A stretch of DNA of 57,603 nucleotides from a bacterium (GTDB taxonomy: Bacteria > Bacteroidota > Rhodothermia > Balneolales > M1805), in assembly GCA_006226965.1 (NCBI GenBank), contig SBGQ01000044.1, positions 1 to 57,603 on the forward strand, read 5' to 3'. Positions 1-8,334 of the stretch are shown one piece after another. Within the stretch, counting starts at the first letter, position 1, and each line of letters begins with the position of its first letter. A model generated the notes under the pieces. That model did no database searches. It was given only the letters and a program-made list of their open reading frames with translations, and had not been told where the DNA came from. The position numbers and the translations under genes were made by a program.

Positions 1-2253
1 CCAAGTACCGTTAAAAAAACGACAACGGGTATTTCGGCAGAACAAAAAGTGATTACGAATACTACAAGCGTAAAAACAACGGAGTCGGCTAAACCCGCAG
101 TTGAAAGTAATCTACCGGGTGAAAAGACAAAAAATGGGTTATCAGTAACGGATTCTAAGAAATCTGATTCATTGGTAAGCAATACAAAACAGGTGCAAAC
201 TTCTGTAGGAGAATCTAATGTTCCGTCAAAACAGACTCTGGCTAATACGTCTGTAACGAATACAAAAGCTGAAGCGAAATCTGCATCTGCGGCTAATCAA
301 ACGCTTGGAAATGCTGCACAATCGAAGCCTGATGGACATCAATCTAAATCTGTAACAATTGTTGAAGTAAGCTCAGATTCAAAGAAAGCAGATGTTGTTT
401 CAACTAAAGCCGCCCCTCAAAATCAAACTGATGCTAAACAAACTAAAGGAGTAGTATCCGAGTCTAAACCAAATCAGTTCAAAGAGTCATCTATAGATTC
501 AAAAACAGAACGAATTGAAGTAAAAACAGCGGAAAAAAACACTCCAAATCCGGCATCAAGTACAGAAAAAGTATCCGTTCATTCTCAAAATGAATCACAA
601 AAAACGGAAACTATAAGTTCGGCTAAATCGATTGAATCAAATGCGAGTGAGTTTGTATCCAAAGAAAAACAAAATCAGCAGATGGATACAAAAATTCAGA
701 AATCGGACAGCACTCTTGAGGACTTGAAACCACAGGTTGATGTGTCTAAAAGAGCAATTGTTTCTGAGAAAGCAGAAAAACCTATTTTGCATGCTGATAA
801 CTCAGCACAAGAAAAAGCAGAGTTCAAACCTGCATCACTTAAAAATAATGCTGAATTACAAACAAGTGGTACAAAAGAAGACGATTCGGTTAAAACAGAA
901 AAACCGTTAAGCATTGATACGGAATTTATTCCAGTAGATGAGCAATCGGATGTTTCCGAACACAGTTCAATTGATGATTATGAGCATATCAAATCCGTTG
1001 CTATTGAAGCACAAGCGTTTATTAATGCAAACTCGGCAACAGCTGTTGATTTGAAGCCTAATCAAACCTCTACAAAACACTCTGATAGCAATAGTGTAGA
1101 TGTGAAATTGGGTACTGAACGAACGAATGCCAAGACAAGTGCTACAATCGAACAAAAAGTGAGTACAAATCAGGTTCAAAACGCTACCGAAAAGCAGTCT
1201 GTTTTTAGTCATAAACTGAATGAAACGCAAGCTCAGCAAGTTAGTCCTGAGATTCAGCGAGCATTGTATTACGGTAAATCGAAACGTGAAGCGGATTCAA
1301 AACTAGCATCAAATACAGAACAAGAAGTACGTTTGTTTAATAAAAATGAACGCGTTACTATTTCTGAAACGGTGAAAGCTGAAACGTCGAACACCAACTC
1401 TTTTGGTACTAATACACCTAAGTCGGAATTGGTAAGTCAGCAAAAAGCAAATGAAAGCGGAGCACAATCAAGTCAAGGCAAAGTGCTTGATCTCCCAATT
1501 GATATTGAGAAAGAACGTGGAAATTCGTTAACAGCCGAAGGTGTAAAAGAGGCTTCAAAATCTGCAAAAGCATTTAGTTTGAAAACAGATAAAAATGAGA
1601 AAGCAGAACAGAAAAAAGATGGATTTACTAGTATTTCCTCATCTAAAAAAGAAGAATCAGGAGCAGTAAATTCTGTAAATGCAGATTCTGTTTCAACTGA
1701 ACTAAGCGGTAGTGTAACAGAAAATCCAAATCCGATACATGAACAGTCGCTACAGCATCAAAACGCAGAAATACGCGGTGATGTAACGGTTATTTCTAAC
1801 CAAGTAAGGAAAGATTTTCCAATTAAAATGGCGCATGTATTGAGAAATATGCCTCAATTTGAAAATGAGCGCCCACAAGAACTTTGGCACAAACATCGCT
1901 TTGTGACAGATGAAGGGAAAGCAATAAACATGGCGGTTCGCAAGTCTGAAGGAGTTGTTCAACTCCAGATAAACGGAGGATCACCAGAGCTTACCCGAAT
2001 CATTCAACAGCATGTGCAAGAGATTAGAGATAATCTTCAACAGAAGTTGGATGTGCGTATCGAAATCCAATTCACTAATCCTGACCAAAGCGGCTCCGGC
2101 CAGCAGCAATCAGGACAATCTGAAAAAGGCCCGGGGGTTGGGAAACTTATCGGATTAAATGATGCAGATTCGATACATTCCGAGAGTTCAGGTAAAACTG
2201 AATCTCAACAATCAAAAATCGTTCAGCCGGAATATGACGGCTGGACAGCATAA
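1..2253 (+). CDS. fliK: Flagellar hook-length control protein FliK (5' end missing)
   Basis: FliK is the secreted ruler that sets hook length and switches the export apparatus from hook to filament substrates. The frame is open from base 1, so the GTG at position 49 is an internal codon and the true start lies upstream. About 750 residues are visible. The first 570 or so are low-complexity, rich in Ser, Thr, Lys, Glu, Gln and Asn and almost without hydrophobic clusters, as expected of an exported, unfolded ruler. The C-terminal part (from about 1800) is an ordered FliK-type domain with a segment around VVQLQINGGSPELTRIIQ followed by a helix and the beta strand RIEIQF. The tail is Gly/Ser/Gln-rich. 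It lies 18 bases before flgD. The identity rests on the C-terminal domain and position, because the N-terminal part is not alignable. Confidence 0.85.
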   Translation, partial: PSTVKKTTTGISAEQKVITNTTSVKTTESAKPAVESNLPGEKTKNGLSVTDSKKSDSLVSNTKQVQTSVGESNVPSKQTLANTSVTNTKAEAKSASAANQTLGNAAQSKPDGHQSKSVTIVEVSSDSKKADVVSTKAAPQNQTDAKQTKGVVSESKPNQFKESSIDSKTERIEVKTAEKNTPNPASSTEKVSVHSQNESQKTETISSAKSIESNASEFVSKEKQNQQMDTKIQKSDSTLEDLKPQVDVSKRAIVSEKAEKPILHADNSAQEKAEFKPASLKNNAELQTSGTKEDDSVKTEKPLSIDTEFIPVDEQSDVSEHSSIDDYEHIKSVAIEAQAFINANSATAVDLKPNQTSTKHSDSNSVDVKLGTERTNAKTSATIEQKVSTNQVQNATEKQSVFSHKLNETQAQQVSPEIQRALYYGKSKREADSKLASNTEQEVRLFNKNERVTISETVKAETSNTNSFGTNTPKSELVSQQKANESGAQSSQGKVLDLPIDIEKERGNSLTAEGVKEASKSAKAFSLKTDKNEKAEQKKDGFTSISSSKKEESGAVNSVNADSVSTELSGSVTENPNPIHEQSLQHQNAEIRGDVTVISNQVRKDFPIKMAHVLRNMPQFENERPQELWHKHRFVTDEGKAINMAVRKSEGVVQLQINGGSPELTRIIQQHVQEIRDNLQQKLDVRIEIQFTNPDQSGSGQQQSGQSEKGPGVGKLIGLNDADSIHSESSGKTESQQSKIVQPEYDGWTA

Positions 2254-2271
2254 AAAGGATTCATAGACTCT

Positions 2272-2946
2272 ATGGATGCAATTTCACAAATTCGGTCGGA
2301 TACTTCGGCAATTAACAGAGCAAACAGTTCACTCGGTGGTGAATTGGGTAAAGATGAGTTTTTGCGCTTATTAGTAACGCAATTACAGAATCAAGACCCG
2401 GTAAACCCGATGGACAGCTCCCAGTTTGCTTCTCAGCTTGCCCAGTTCAACTCGGTTGAGCAATTGATAAATGTTAATGATTCATTAACAGCAATGGCTC
2501 AGTCTCAAGAGTTAATTGGAACAGGTTTGAATAATACCTTAGCATCTTCCTTACCGGGTAAAACTGTTAAAGTAGCTACCAATCAGTTAAAGTTGGATAA
2601 TAGTAGAGAAGTTCCAGTTCTCTATGAATTAAGCACCGGCGCAACTGAAGTTGAGGTAAATATTTATAACAGCAATGGCACTTTGGTTCGAACCGAAACT
2701 CTGGAAAACAAAAGTTCCGGTGAAAACACATATACCTGGGATGGCAAAGGCGATAGCGGAAAAAATCTTCCTGAAGGAGATTATTACGTTACGGTTAGTG
2801 CTAAAAACGGGGAAAATGCTGTTGAGGCAGCTACTTACGTAAAAGGCGAAGTAGCAAAAGTAAAATACACCAGTAACGGCGTTCAATTGTTGGTAAACGG
2901 CATGTACGTTGGTCTTGGTGATGTTGAAGAAATCGGAGTTGACTAA
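2272..2946 (+). CDS. flgD: Flagellar hook assembly scaffold FlgD
   Basis: FlgD is the cap that sits on the growing hook and guides polymerisation of FlgE; it is shed when the hook is complete. The 224-residue length is normal. Residues 25-43 carry the family signature (LGKDEFLRLLVTQL, then QNQDPVNP), followed by the conserved DSSQFASQLAQFNSVEQL stretch. The C-terminal half has the FlgD Ig/tudor-like region with a TYTWDGKGDSGKNLPEG motif. The ATG is preceded by AAAAAGGA. It sits between fliK and the small flagellar-operon gene, as in many flagellar operons. Confidence 0.96.
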   Translation: MDAISQIRSDTSAINRANSSLGGELGKDEFLRLLVTQLQNQDPVNPMDSSQFASQLAQFNSVEQLINVNDSLTAMAQSQELIGTGLNNTLASSLPGKTVKVATNQLKLDNSREVPVLYELSTGATEVEVNIYNSNGTLVRTETLENKSSGENTYTWDGKGDSGKNLPEGDYYVTVSAKNGENAVEAATYVKGEVAKVKYTSNGVQLLVNGMYVGLGDVEEIGVD

Positions 2947-3012
2947 ACTCTGATGTAACATAAAGTTCGTTTCAAAACGAGCGTTCTTTGAAATACTAAT
3001 ACAAGTCGAGGT

Positions 3013-3420
3013 ATGGACTTACGACATCTGACCGGTAGGGTCAATCCTATAGATCCGGTTCAGAAACCTGTCCAAAGCACACCCGTTCAGGCTCCGCTTT
3101 CGCCATCCGGTGAAACGTTTGCCCAGATTCTGGAGCGTGCACAACAGGGAAACCGGACCTTACAGTTCTCCGGCCATGCCTTAAAGCGATTGGAAGACCG
3201 CAATATTCAACTCAATGAAACAGATTTGATGCGAATAAATGAAGCGGTTAACCGAGCAGCCGAAAAGGGCAGCCGTGATACGTTGGTGCTTGATGGTGAA
3301 CACGCATTTGTGGTCAATGTCCCCAACAGAACCGTTATTACAGCAGTAGATCAAATGGAATTACGCGATCGCGTATTTACTCAAATCGACAGTGCTGTTT
3401 TAACAAAACCAAACTTATAA
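3013..3420 (+). CDS. Small flagellar operon protein (TIGR02530-like)
   Basis: This 135-residue protein belongs to a conserved but poorly understood family found between flgD and flgE in Gram-positive and spirochete flagellar operons. The diagnostic part is the C-terminal half: FSGHALKRLEDRNIQL, a helix with EAVNRAAEKG, then a strand pair containing HAFVVNVPNRTVITAVD. The N-terminal 40 residues are Pro/Gln/Ser-rich and probably disordered. GTCGAGG upstream of the ATG can serve as a ribosome binding site. Its role is unproven; position suggests help in hook assembly or export of hook proteins. Confidence 0.85.
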   Translation: MDLRHLTGRVNPIDPVQKPVQSTPVQAPLSPSGETFAQILERAQQGNRTLQFSGHALKRLEDRNIQLNETDLMRINEAVNRAAEKGSRDTLVLDGEHAFVVNVPNRTVITAVDQMELRDRVFTQIDSAVLTKPNL

Positions 3421-3429
3421 AAAACAAAT

Positions 3430-3482
3430 TGGGCTGGACCCGCAAGGGAAGCCCAGGTGCACTTGAACGATCGATAGTGCAC
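3430..3482 (+). promoter_or_regulatory. Two-hairpin leader upstream of flgE
   Basis: The 102-base spacer before flgE contains two adjacent stem-loops. The first pairs TGGGCT (3430-3435) with AGCCCA (3450-3455) and, across a small internal loop, CCC (3439-3441) with GGG (3446-3448), closed by a GCAA tetraloop of the GNRA type. The second pairs GTGCACT (3457-3463) with AGTGCAC (3476-3482) around a 12-base loop. Neither is followed by a T-run, so these do not look like terminators. They end about 40 bases before the flgE start. A role in mRNA stability, processing or ligand sensing is inference. Confidence 0.55.
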
Positions 3483-3522
3483 TCTTCCTAACGTCAAAAA
3501 AAACAATTACTGAGGTAATCTT

Positions 3523-5175
3523 ATGTCATTAATGAGATCTCTAGCAGCCGGTATTAGCGGGATGAAAGGTTTTCAAACCAAAATGGACGTAATCGGCAAC
3601 AATATTGCAAACGTAAATACAGCTGGTTTTAAAGCTAGCCAAGTAAACTTCGCAGAACTAGTTTCTCAAAGTTTAACCAAACCTGATGCACGCTTTGGCT
3701 CAGCTCCAAGCTTGTACAATCAGGTAGGTTTAGGTTCACGTGTATCTTCAATTTCACGTGACTTTACCCAAGGTGCTATCACTTCAACAAATGTAAAAAC
3801 CGATTTAGCTATTCAAGGTAACGGCTTTTTCATGGTAAATGATGGTACTCAAAATTACATCACACGTGCAGGTAATTTTAAATTTAATGCTGATGGTAAT
3901 TTAGTAACTGATGCGGGTTTATATGTACGTGGTTTTAATGCAAACGCTGATGGTACTGTAATCAATGGTGGTTCTGCTGAAGATATCCGCGTAAACTTTG
4001 GTGATATCTATGCACCACAAAAAACCTCATTGGTTAACTTAGCCGGTAACTTGAATTCAAACACAAGTGTTTCTCAAGTATTAGCAAGTTCAAATGCATT
4101 TACTGATGGAAGCAACGCATTAGCTGTTGGTACTCAGGATTTAGCGACAATGAACCAAACCAATGTGGCATTAGTTGATGGTGATACAATTGATATTACC
4201 GGAACAGATAATGCAGGTAACGCTATTGCTGCTTCATTTACGTATGGTGCTGCAAACGACGGAACTACTCTTGATGATTTAATTTCTGTTATCAACACAG
4301 CATTCGCTGGTGAAGCAACAGCAACTCTTCAAGACGGAAAAATCGTAGTTAAAAGTGATAAATTAGGCGACAGCAGCTTAAGCATAGGCTTAGCAATGGG
4401 TGCCGGAGCAACTGGTGATATCAACTTCTCTACATTAAATGTAAGTGTTGAAGGTGCTACAAACTCTACATTAATTAGCAACACCGTATACGATACACAG
4501 GGTGAAGCTCATACATTGTTAACAACATTCACTCAAACCGACTTCAACAAGTGGACTATCGAAGCCTCTTTCTTGAACGGTGAGTCAGTTTCTGCGGTAA
4601 ACGGTGTAAACGGAACAACAACTATGGATATCGAATTTGATGATGAGGGTCGTTTAATTACTCCATCAAATGGTTCTTTCTCTGTTGAATTTGATCCGGG
4701 TAACGGTGCAGAATCAATGAATTTCGATGTTGAAATCAGCGATCCTGTGGTTGGTGCCATCACCCAATTTGATGGTGCAGCATCTGCTAACTTCGTAAAA
4801 CAAGATGGTTATGCTCAAGGTGATTTAACCGATTTCTATATTGATGCAACTGGTTTGATTGTTGGTACTTACAGCAACGGTAGAAGCAAAAACTTAGCAC
4901 AAATGGGTGTTGCAACTGTAGCAAACCAAAACGCTCTTGTTCATACAGGAAACGGTTTGTTCTCAGTAAATACACAAGCTGGTGATTTAATCATTGGTAG
5001 TGCTAAAAACTTACCTGATACAACTATCAGTTCTGGTTTCTTGGAGTCATCAAACGTTGACTTAGCACAAGAATTCACTGAAATGATTGTTGCACAACGT
5101 GCATATCAATCAGCAGCACGTGTAATTACTACTTCAGATCAATTACTGAACGAGATTACTCAGCTGAAACGTTAA
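3523..5175 (+). CDS. flgE: Flagellar hook protein FlgE
   Basis: FlgE polymerises into the hook, the flexible joint between rod and filament. The 550-residue protein has the classic flagellar rod/hook N-terminus (SLMRSLAAGISGMKGFQTKM, with NIANVNTAGFKAS following), the FlgE central strands (IQGNGFFMVNDG), a variable exposed domain at about 170-400, and the C-terminal coiled coil ending EFTEMIVAQRAYQSAARVI. The start ATG follows TGAGGTAATCTT, a reasonable Shine-Dalgarno sequence. Codon choice is more uniform than in neighbouring genes (GGT, GTA, TTA, CGT favoured), consistent with high expression. A structured leader precedes it and a terminator-like hairpin follows it. Confidence 0.97.
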   Translation: MSLMRSLAAGISGMKGFQTKMDVIGNNIANVNTAGFKASQVNFAELVSQSLTKPDARFGSAPSLYNQVGLGSRVSSISRDFTQGAITSTNVKTDLAIQGNGFFMVNDGTQNYITRAGNFKFNADGNLVTDAGLYVRGFNANADGTVINGGSAEDIRVNFGDIYAPQKTSLVNLAGNLNSNTSVSQVLASSNAFTDGSNALAVGTQDLATMNQTNVALVDGDTIDITGTDNAGNAIAASFTYGAANDGTTLDDLISVINTAFAGEATATLQDGKIVVKSDKLGDSSLSIGLAMGAGATGDINFSTLNVSVEGATNSTLISNTVYDTQGEAHTLLTTFTQTDFNKWTIEASFLNGESVSAVNGVNGTTTMDIEFDDEGRLITPSNGSFSVEFDPGNGAESMNFDVEISDPVVGAITQFDGAASANFVKQDGYAQGDLTDFYIDATGLIVGTYSNGRSKNLAQMGVATVANQNALVHTGNGLFSVNTQAGDLIIGSAKNLPDTTISSGFLESSNVDLAQEFTEMIVAQRAYQSAARVITTSDQLLNEITQLKR

Positions 5176-5195
5176 TATTTTTAATTAACTTCGCG

Positions 5196-5219
5196 GTGAG
5201 CCGGTTTATACCGGCTCAC
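5196..5219 (+). terminator. Hairpin between flgE and motA
   Basis: A perfect 9-base-pair stem, GTGAGCCGG (5196-5204) with CCGGCTCAC (5211-5219), closes a 6-base loop and is followed by TTTATTAATT. It lies 20 bases after the flgE stop. Because motA, also on the plus strand, follows 23 bases later, it is probably a partial terminator or a 3' stabilising hairpin that lets the hook message exceed the stator message. Confidence 0.7.
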
Positions 5220-5242
5220 TTTATTAATTAAATTTGCAAGAC

Positions 5243-6118
5243 ATGGAAAAATCTTCTGCAATTGGTATTGGTGCCGGACTTGGCTTAATCACACTTTCAA
5301 TTTTAGTTGAAGGCGGACTAGGGTCATTTGTAAGTGTTTCCTCCATGATTATTGTTTTGGGAGGTGTACTTTCGGCCTGTCTGGTAAACTATCCCATGGA
5401 AGATTTATTAAATGCACAACGTGCTATACAAAAAGCATTTGCCGGCCAAAAAATTGATATGATTCGTCATATTGAAATGTTTACCATTTTCTCAAGAAGA
5501 GCAAGAAGAAATGGCTTATTGGTTTTAGACGAAGATATTCGTTATATCGAAGACCCGTATTTAAAAAGTGGGATGGAATTAGCAGTTGACGGGATTTCAG
5601 AGGATAATTTAGTTAAGATTTTGAATGATGAAATTGATGCGGTCGAAAAAAGACACGATTTGAATTATAGAATTTTAAATTCCATGGCAACCTACTCTCC
5701 TGCTTTTGGAATGATAGGAACATTAATAGGTTTAATTTTAATGCTCCGAAACCTAAGTGATTCCGGTGGAATTGGCCAAGGTTTATCTGTTGCTCTTATT
5801 ACAACATTTTATGGTACAATATTTGCCAACTTAATTTTCGCTCCTTTAGGCGGTAAACTTAAAGAGTACTCCGAAAAAGAGTTAAACGAAAAGAAAATGT
5901 TACGTTCAGGGATTATTGCACTTGCAAATGGCGAAAATCCACGAATTTTAGAAAAGAAAATGTTAAGCTACTGTAGCGCTGATGAAAAAAGTGAATACAA
6001 CAGAATTTTTGGCACTGCCAGTATCAATCAGCAACAGGAAGATAAAATGTATAACCACTGGATAAATCAACAGAAGGAAAAATGGGAAAGTACGTTGACA
6101 GATCTTCAAGCTGGTTAG
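5243..6118 (+). CDS. motA: Flagellar stator protein MotA
   Basis: MotA forms the ion-conducting stator with MotB and pushes on the rotor protein FliG. The ATG at 5243 was preferred to the TTG at 5234; no clear ribosome binding site is present. The protein has about 291 residues. Two N-terminal transmembrane segments (residues about 6-24 and 32-53) are followed by a cytoplasmic loop of about 100 residues with many charges, then two more segments including TYSPAFGMIGTLIGLILML and ALITTFYGTIFANLIFAPL, both typical of MotA/TolQ/ExbB proteins. The C-terminus is a charged cytoplasmic tail. The gene overlaps motB by 37 bases, indicating translational coupling. Ion specificity cannot be read safely. 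Confidence 0.95.
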   Translation: MEKSSAIGIGAGLGLITLSILVEGGLGSFVSVSSMIIVLGGVLSACLVNYPMEDLLNAQRAIQKAFAGQKIDMIRHIEMFTIFSRRARRNGLLVLDEDIRYIEDPYLKSGMELAVDGISEDNLVKILNDEIDAVEKRHDLNYRILNSMATYSPAFGMIGTLIGLILMLRNLSDSGGIGQGLSVALITTFYGTIFANLIFAPLGGKLKEYSEKELNEKKMLRSGIIALANGENPRILEKKMLSYCSADEKSEYNRIFGTASINQQQEDKMYNHWINQQKEKWESTLTDLQAG

Positions 6119-6801
6119 TAACCTATTCTGACTTCATAACACTGTTATTGGTGTTTTTTGTGGTTTTTTATGCCATTACACCGGGAGTTGAGGAGTCAAA
6201 ACTAAAAGCTATTCAATCTGCATTTGACGGTGGCGAAGGTATTTTGAATGAAAGTTCTGTAATCCCTATTGATGCACTCGCTGAAAAAATGAAGCGCAGT
6301 GAGCGTTGGGAGGCATTAAATACCTACATAGCGGAAAATAATTTAGGCGATCAGGTTCAGATTGATTTAATGGAAACCGGTAACCGAATTATTTTAAAGG
6401 AATCACTTACTTTTTTAAGCGGTGATTTTAATCTGTTAGATAAATCAAAAAATATTTTACGCGAAATTACTTATCTGTTTGATGAGACCATTGCAGAGGT
6501 TGAAGTACAAGGACATACCGATAATATTCCGGTAAGATCTTCTCGATATCGCTCAAATTGGGATTTAGGTGCAGAACGTTCAATTTCCGTTTTGTTATTT
6601 TTGCTTGAAAACACGAACCTTCCACCTGAAAAGTTCAAAGCCAGCAGTTTAGGAGAATATCAGCCAATCGCAGATAACGCTGATGCTTCCGGCAGAGGTT
6701 TAAATAGAAGAGTAGAAATTTTGATTCGATATAATCAAACTGAGGAACCTCAAGGTCAACCGCAATTACCCGGCTTTCCGGCAACTCAGGATATCAACTA
6801 A
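6082..6801 (+). CDS. motB: Flagellar stator protein MotB
   Basis: MotB anchors the stator to peptidoglycan and carries the ion-binding aspartate. The 239-residue protein has one transmembrane segment (about residues 11-33) with the key Asp at position 17 in YSDFITLL. The C-terminal OmpA-like peptidoglycan-binding domain starts near residue 139 and contains GHTDNIP, NWDLGAERS and a final RGLNRRVEI. GAAGGAAAA stands just before the ATG, a strong ribosome binding site embedded in the end of motA. The C-terminal 20 residues are Pro/Gln-rich and probably flexible. Confidence 0.95.
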   Translation: MGKYVDRSSSWLVTYSDFITLLLVFFVVFYAITPGVEESKLKAIQSAFDGGEGILNESSVIPIDALAEKMKRSERWEALNTYIAENNLGDQVQIDLMETGNRIILKESLTFLSGDFNLLDKSKNILREITYLFDETIAEVEVQGHTDNIPVRSSRYRSNWDLGAERSISVLLFLLENTNLPPEKFKASSLGEYQPIADNADASGRGLNRRVEILIRYNQTEEPQGQPQLPGFPATQDIN

Positions 6802-6807
6802 AAGAAT

Positions 6808-7314
6808 ATGGCAAAAGCAGATTTAACCGGTACAAAAGGATTAGATTCGGATAACATTCCGGTAGTAACCATTCCTCGTTCGTTTAGAAAGAGCTATGGA
6901 AATACATTTTTAATGATTGCTATTTTAGTTGCTGAAGCAATTGGATCGTACACAATTATAGCACTAAACTATCAATCAATCTATGAATGGGTGTATGGTG
7001 CGCCTCCAAATTTTGGAGTGAATTACGAATTTGCGAACATCACAATAAATCCGGCAGAATCGAAAGGACAACGCTTTTTAGTGTGTTCAATCAGTATTCA
7101 AATGCGTGATGAAGGTGATCTTGAAAGTGTTCAACGAAATGAGTTTATCGTGAAAGATGCGATTAACACATTACTTAGTAAGAAAACAGTTGACGAACTG
7201 CAAAGTGTTGATTCCAGAATCAACCTAAAGCAGGAAATAGGATTGGTTATTAATTCCATCTTAGGTGAATCGGCTGTAAGAAATGTATTTTTCACAAAAT
7301 ATGTGATGCAATAA
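6808..7314 (+). CDS. fliL: Flagellar basal body-associated protein FliL
   Basis: FliL is a single-pass inner membrane protein that rings the stator and supports motor torque. The 168-residue product has a cytoplasmic N-terminal stretch of about 33 residues, a transmembrane segment around residues 34-55, and a periplasmic domain of the FliL/stomatin-like kind with FANITINPAESKGQRFLVCS and the C-terminal VRNVFFTKYVMQ, which matches the usual family ending. The linker between the membrane and the domain (about residues 56-72) is aromatic-rich. It sits six bases after motB and directly before fliM, the standard place for fliL. Confidence 0.88.
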   Translation: MAKADLTGTKGLDSDNIPVVTIPRSFRKSYGNTFLMIAILVAEAIGSYTIIALNYQSIYEWVYGAPPNFGVNYEFANITINPAESKGQRFLVCSISIQMRDEGDLESVQRNEFIVKDAINTLLSKKTVDELQSVDSRINLKQEIGLVINSILGESAVRNVFFTKYVMQ

Positions 7315-7332
7315 CTCGAAAGAGGCGAAATC

Positions 7333-8319
7333 ATGGTTTCAAAACTTCTCTCACAAAACGAAGTAGATGCGCTGCTCAATCAGTTTTCAGATGTTCCTGA
7401 AACTGCTGAGCCTATCGTGGTTGTGCCCAAAAAAGAAGTAGTTAACTACGATTTTAAACACCCAAAATTGGTTTCCAAAGAACAAATGCGTTCTTTGCGA
7501 AATCTGCACGAAGCTTTCGCTCGTAACCTATCTGTAGCATTCACAAATATGTTAAGAACTATTGTTGATATTCAGTTCTTAACGATAGACCAGGTTGTGT
7601 ATTCTGAGTTCGTTCAATCTATAGCCTCTCCCAGTGCCTTGTTTATTTTTACTGTTGAAGAATGGGGCGGTGAAGCGGTAATGGAAATTGACCCTCGTTT
7701 CTGCGTGTTTTCGGTAGAACGCCAAAGTGGTGGACGCAGTAAAGAAATGACTTTTCGTCGCGAAATGACCAATATTGAAGAAAAGGTTATGTCGCGCATT
7801 ATGAACCGTGTGTATTCAGAGTTGCAGGAAGCCTGGAGCCAGTTTATGCAATTAACGGTTTATCAACATTCTTATGAAAGCAATCCGGAAAACATCCAGA
7901 TTATTTCAGCAATGGAACCGGCTATTGTCGTGTTTTATCAGATTTCAGTATATGATAGCCGTGCCGTATTCAATTTATGTTACCCTTACGCCCTGCTGGA
8001 AAAAGCTTTGTCGAATTCCTTATTTCGCAATGCAAATCAAATGCGTAAGGATGATTTGGAACCTGAACAACGTGCTATTTACCGCGACCATTTGAAAAAA
8101 GTACAAGTTCCGGTGCAGGCTGTTTTGGGAAAAACCCAGATAACAATTCAAGATTTAATAAAAATGCAGGTCGGCGATGCGATTACATTAAATCGCCGGG
8201 TTGAACAACCTTTGGATGTGCTCATCAACAATCACAAAAAAATGAAAGCATTCCCGGGGCAAATGCGCCGACACAAGGCCATTAAAGTGTACGATTTTAT
8301 TGACGAAGACAAAGAATGA
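7333..8319 (+). CDS. fliM: Flagellar motor switch protein FliM
   Basis: FliM is the C-ring subunit that binds phosphorylated CheY and controls the direction of rotation. The 328-residue protein begins with the CheY-binding motif LLSQNEVDALL (residues 5-15). A middle CheC-like domain follows, with KEQMRSLRNLHEAFARNLS and GGEAVMEIDPR, and a C-terminal SpoA domain (about 250-320) with TQITIQDLIKMQVGD. The ATG follows GAAAGAGGCGAAATC, a good ribosome binding site. The neighbouring fliN/fliY completes the switch complex. Confidence 0.96.
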   Translation: MVSKLLSQNEVDALLNQFSDVPETAEPIVVVPKKEVVNYDFKHPKLVSKEQMRSLRNLHEAFARNLSVAFTNMLRTIVDIQFLTIDQVVYSEFVQSIASPSALFIFTVEEWGGEAVMEIDPRFCVFSVERQSGGRSKEMTFRREMTNIEEKVMSRIMNRVYSELQEAWSQFMQLTVYQHSYESNPENIQIISAMEPAIVVFYQISVYDSRAVFNLCYPYALLEKALSNSLFRNANQMRKDDLEPEQRAIYRDHLKKVQVPVQAVLGKTQITIQDLIKMQVGDAITLNRRVEQPLDVLINNHKKMKAFPGQMRRHKAIKVYDFIDEDKE

Positions 8320-8334
8320 TAAAGGAATAATGTC

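Noticed and set aside
967-1239. A 90-codon open frame antisense to fliK, and similar frames inside flgE, glgP and other genes
   Set aside because: They lie wholly within well-supported genes on the other strand, lack start signals and have no recognisable domains.
3430-3482. Cyclic-di-GMP (GEMM) riboswitch before flgE
   Set aside because: A GNRA loop is present, but the conserved core bases and tetraloop receptor of GEMM RNAs could not be found. It is kept only as an unnamed structured leader.
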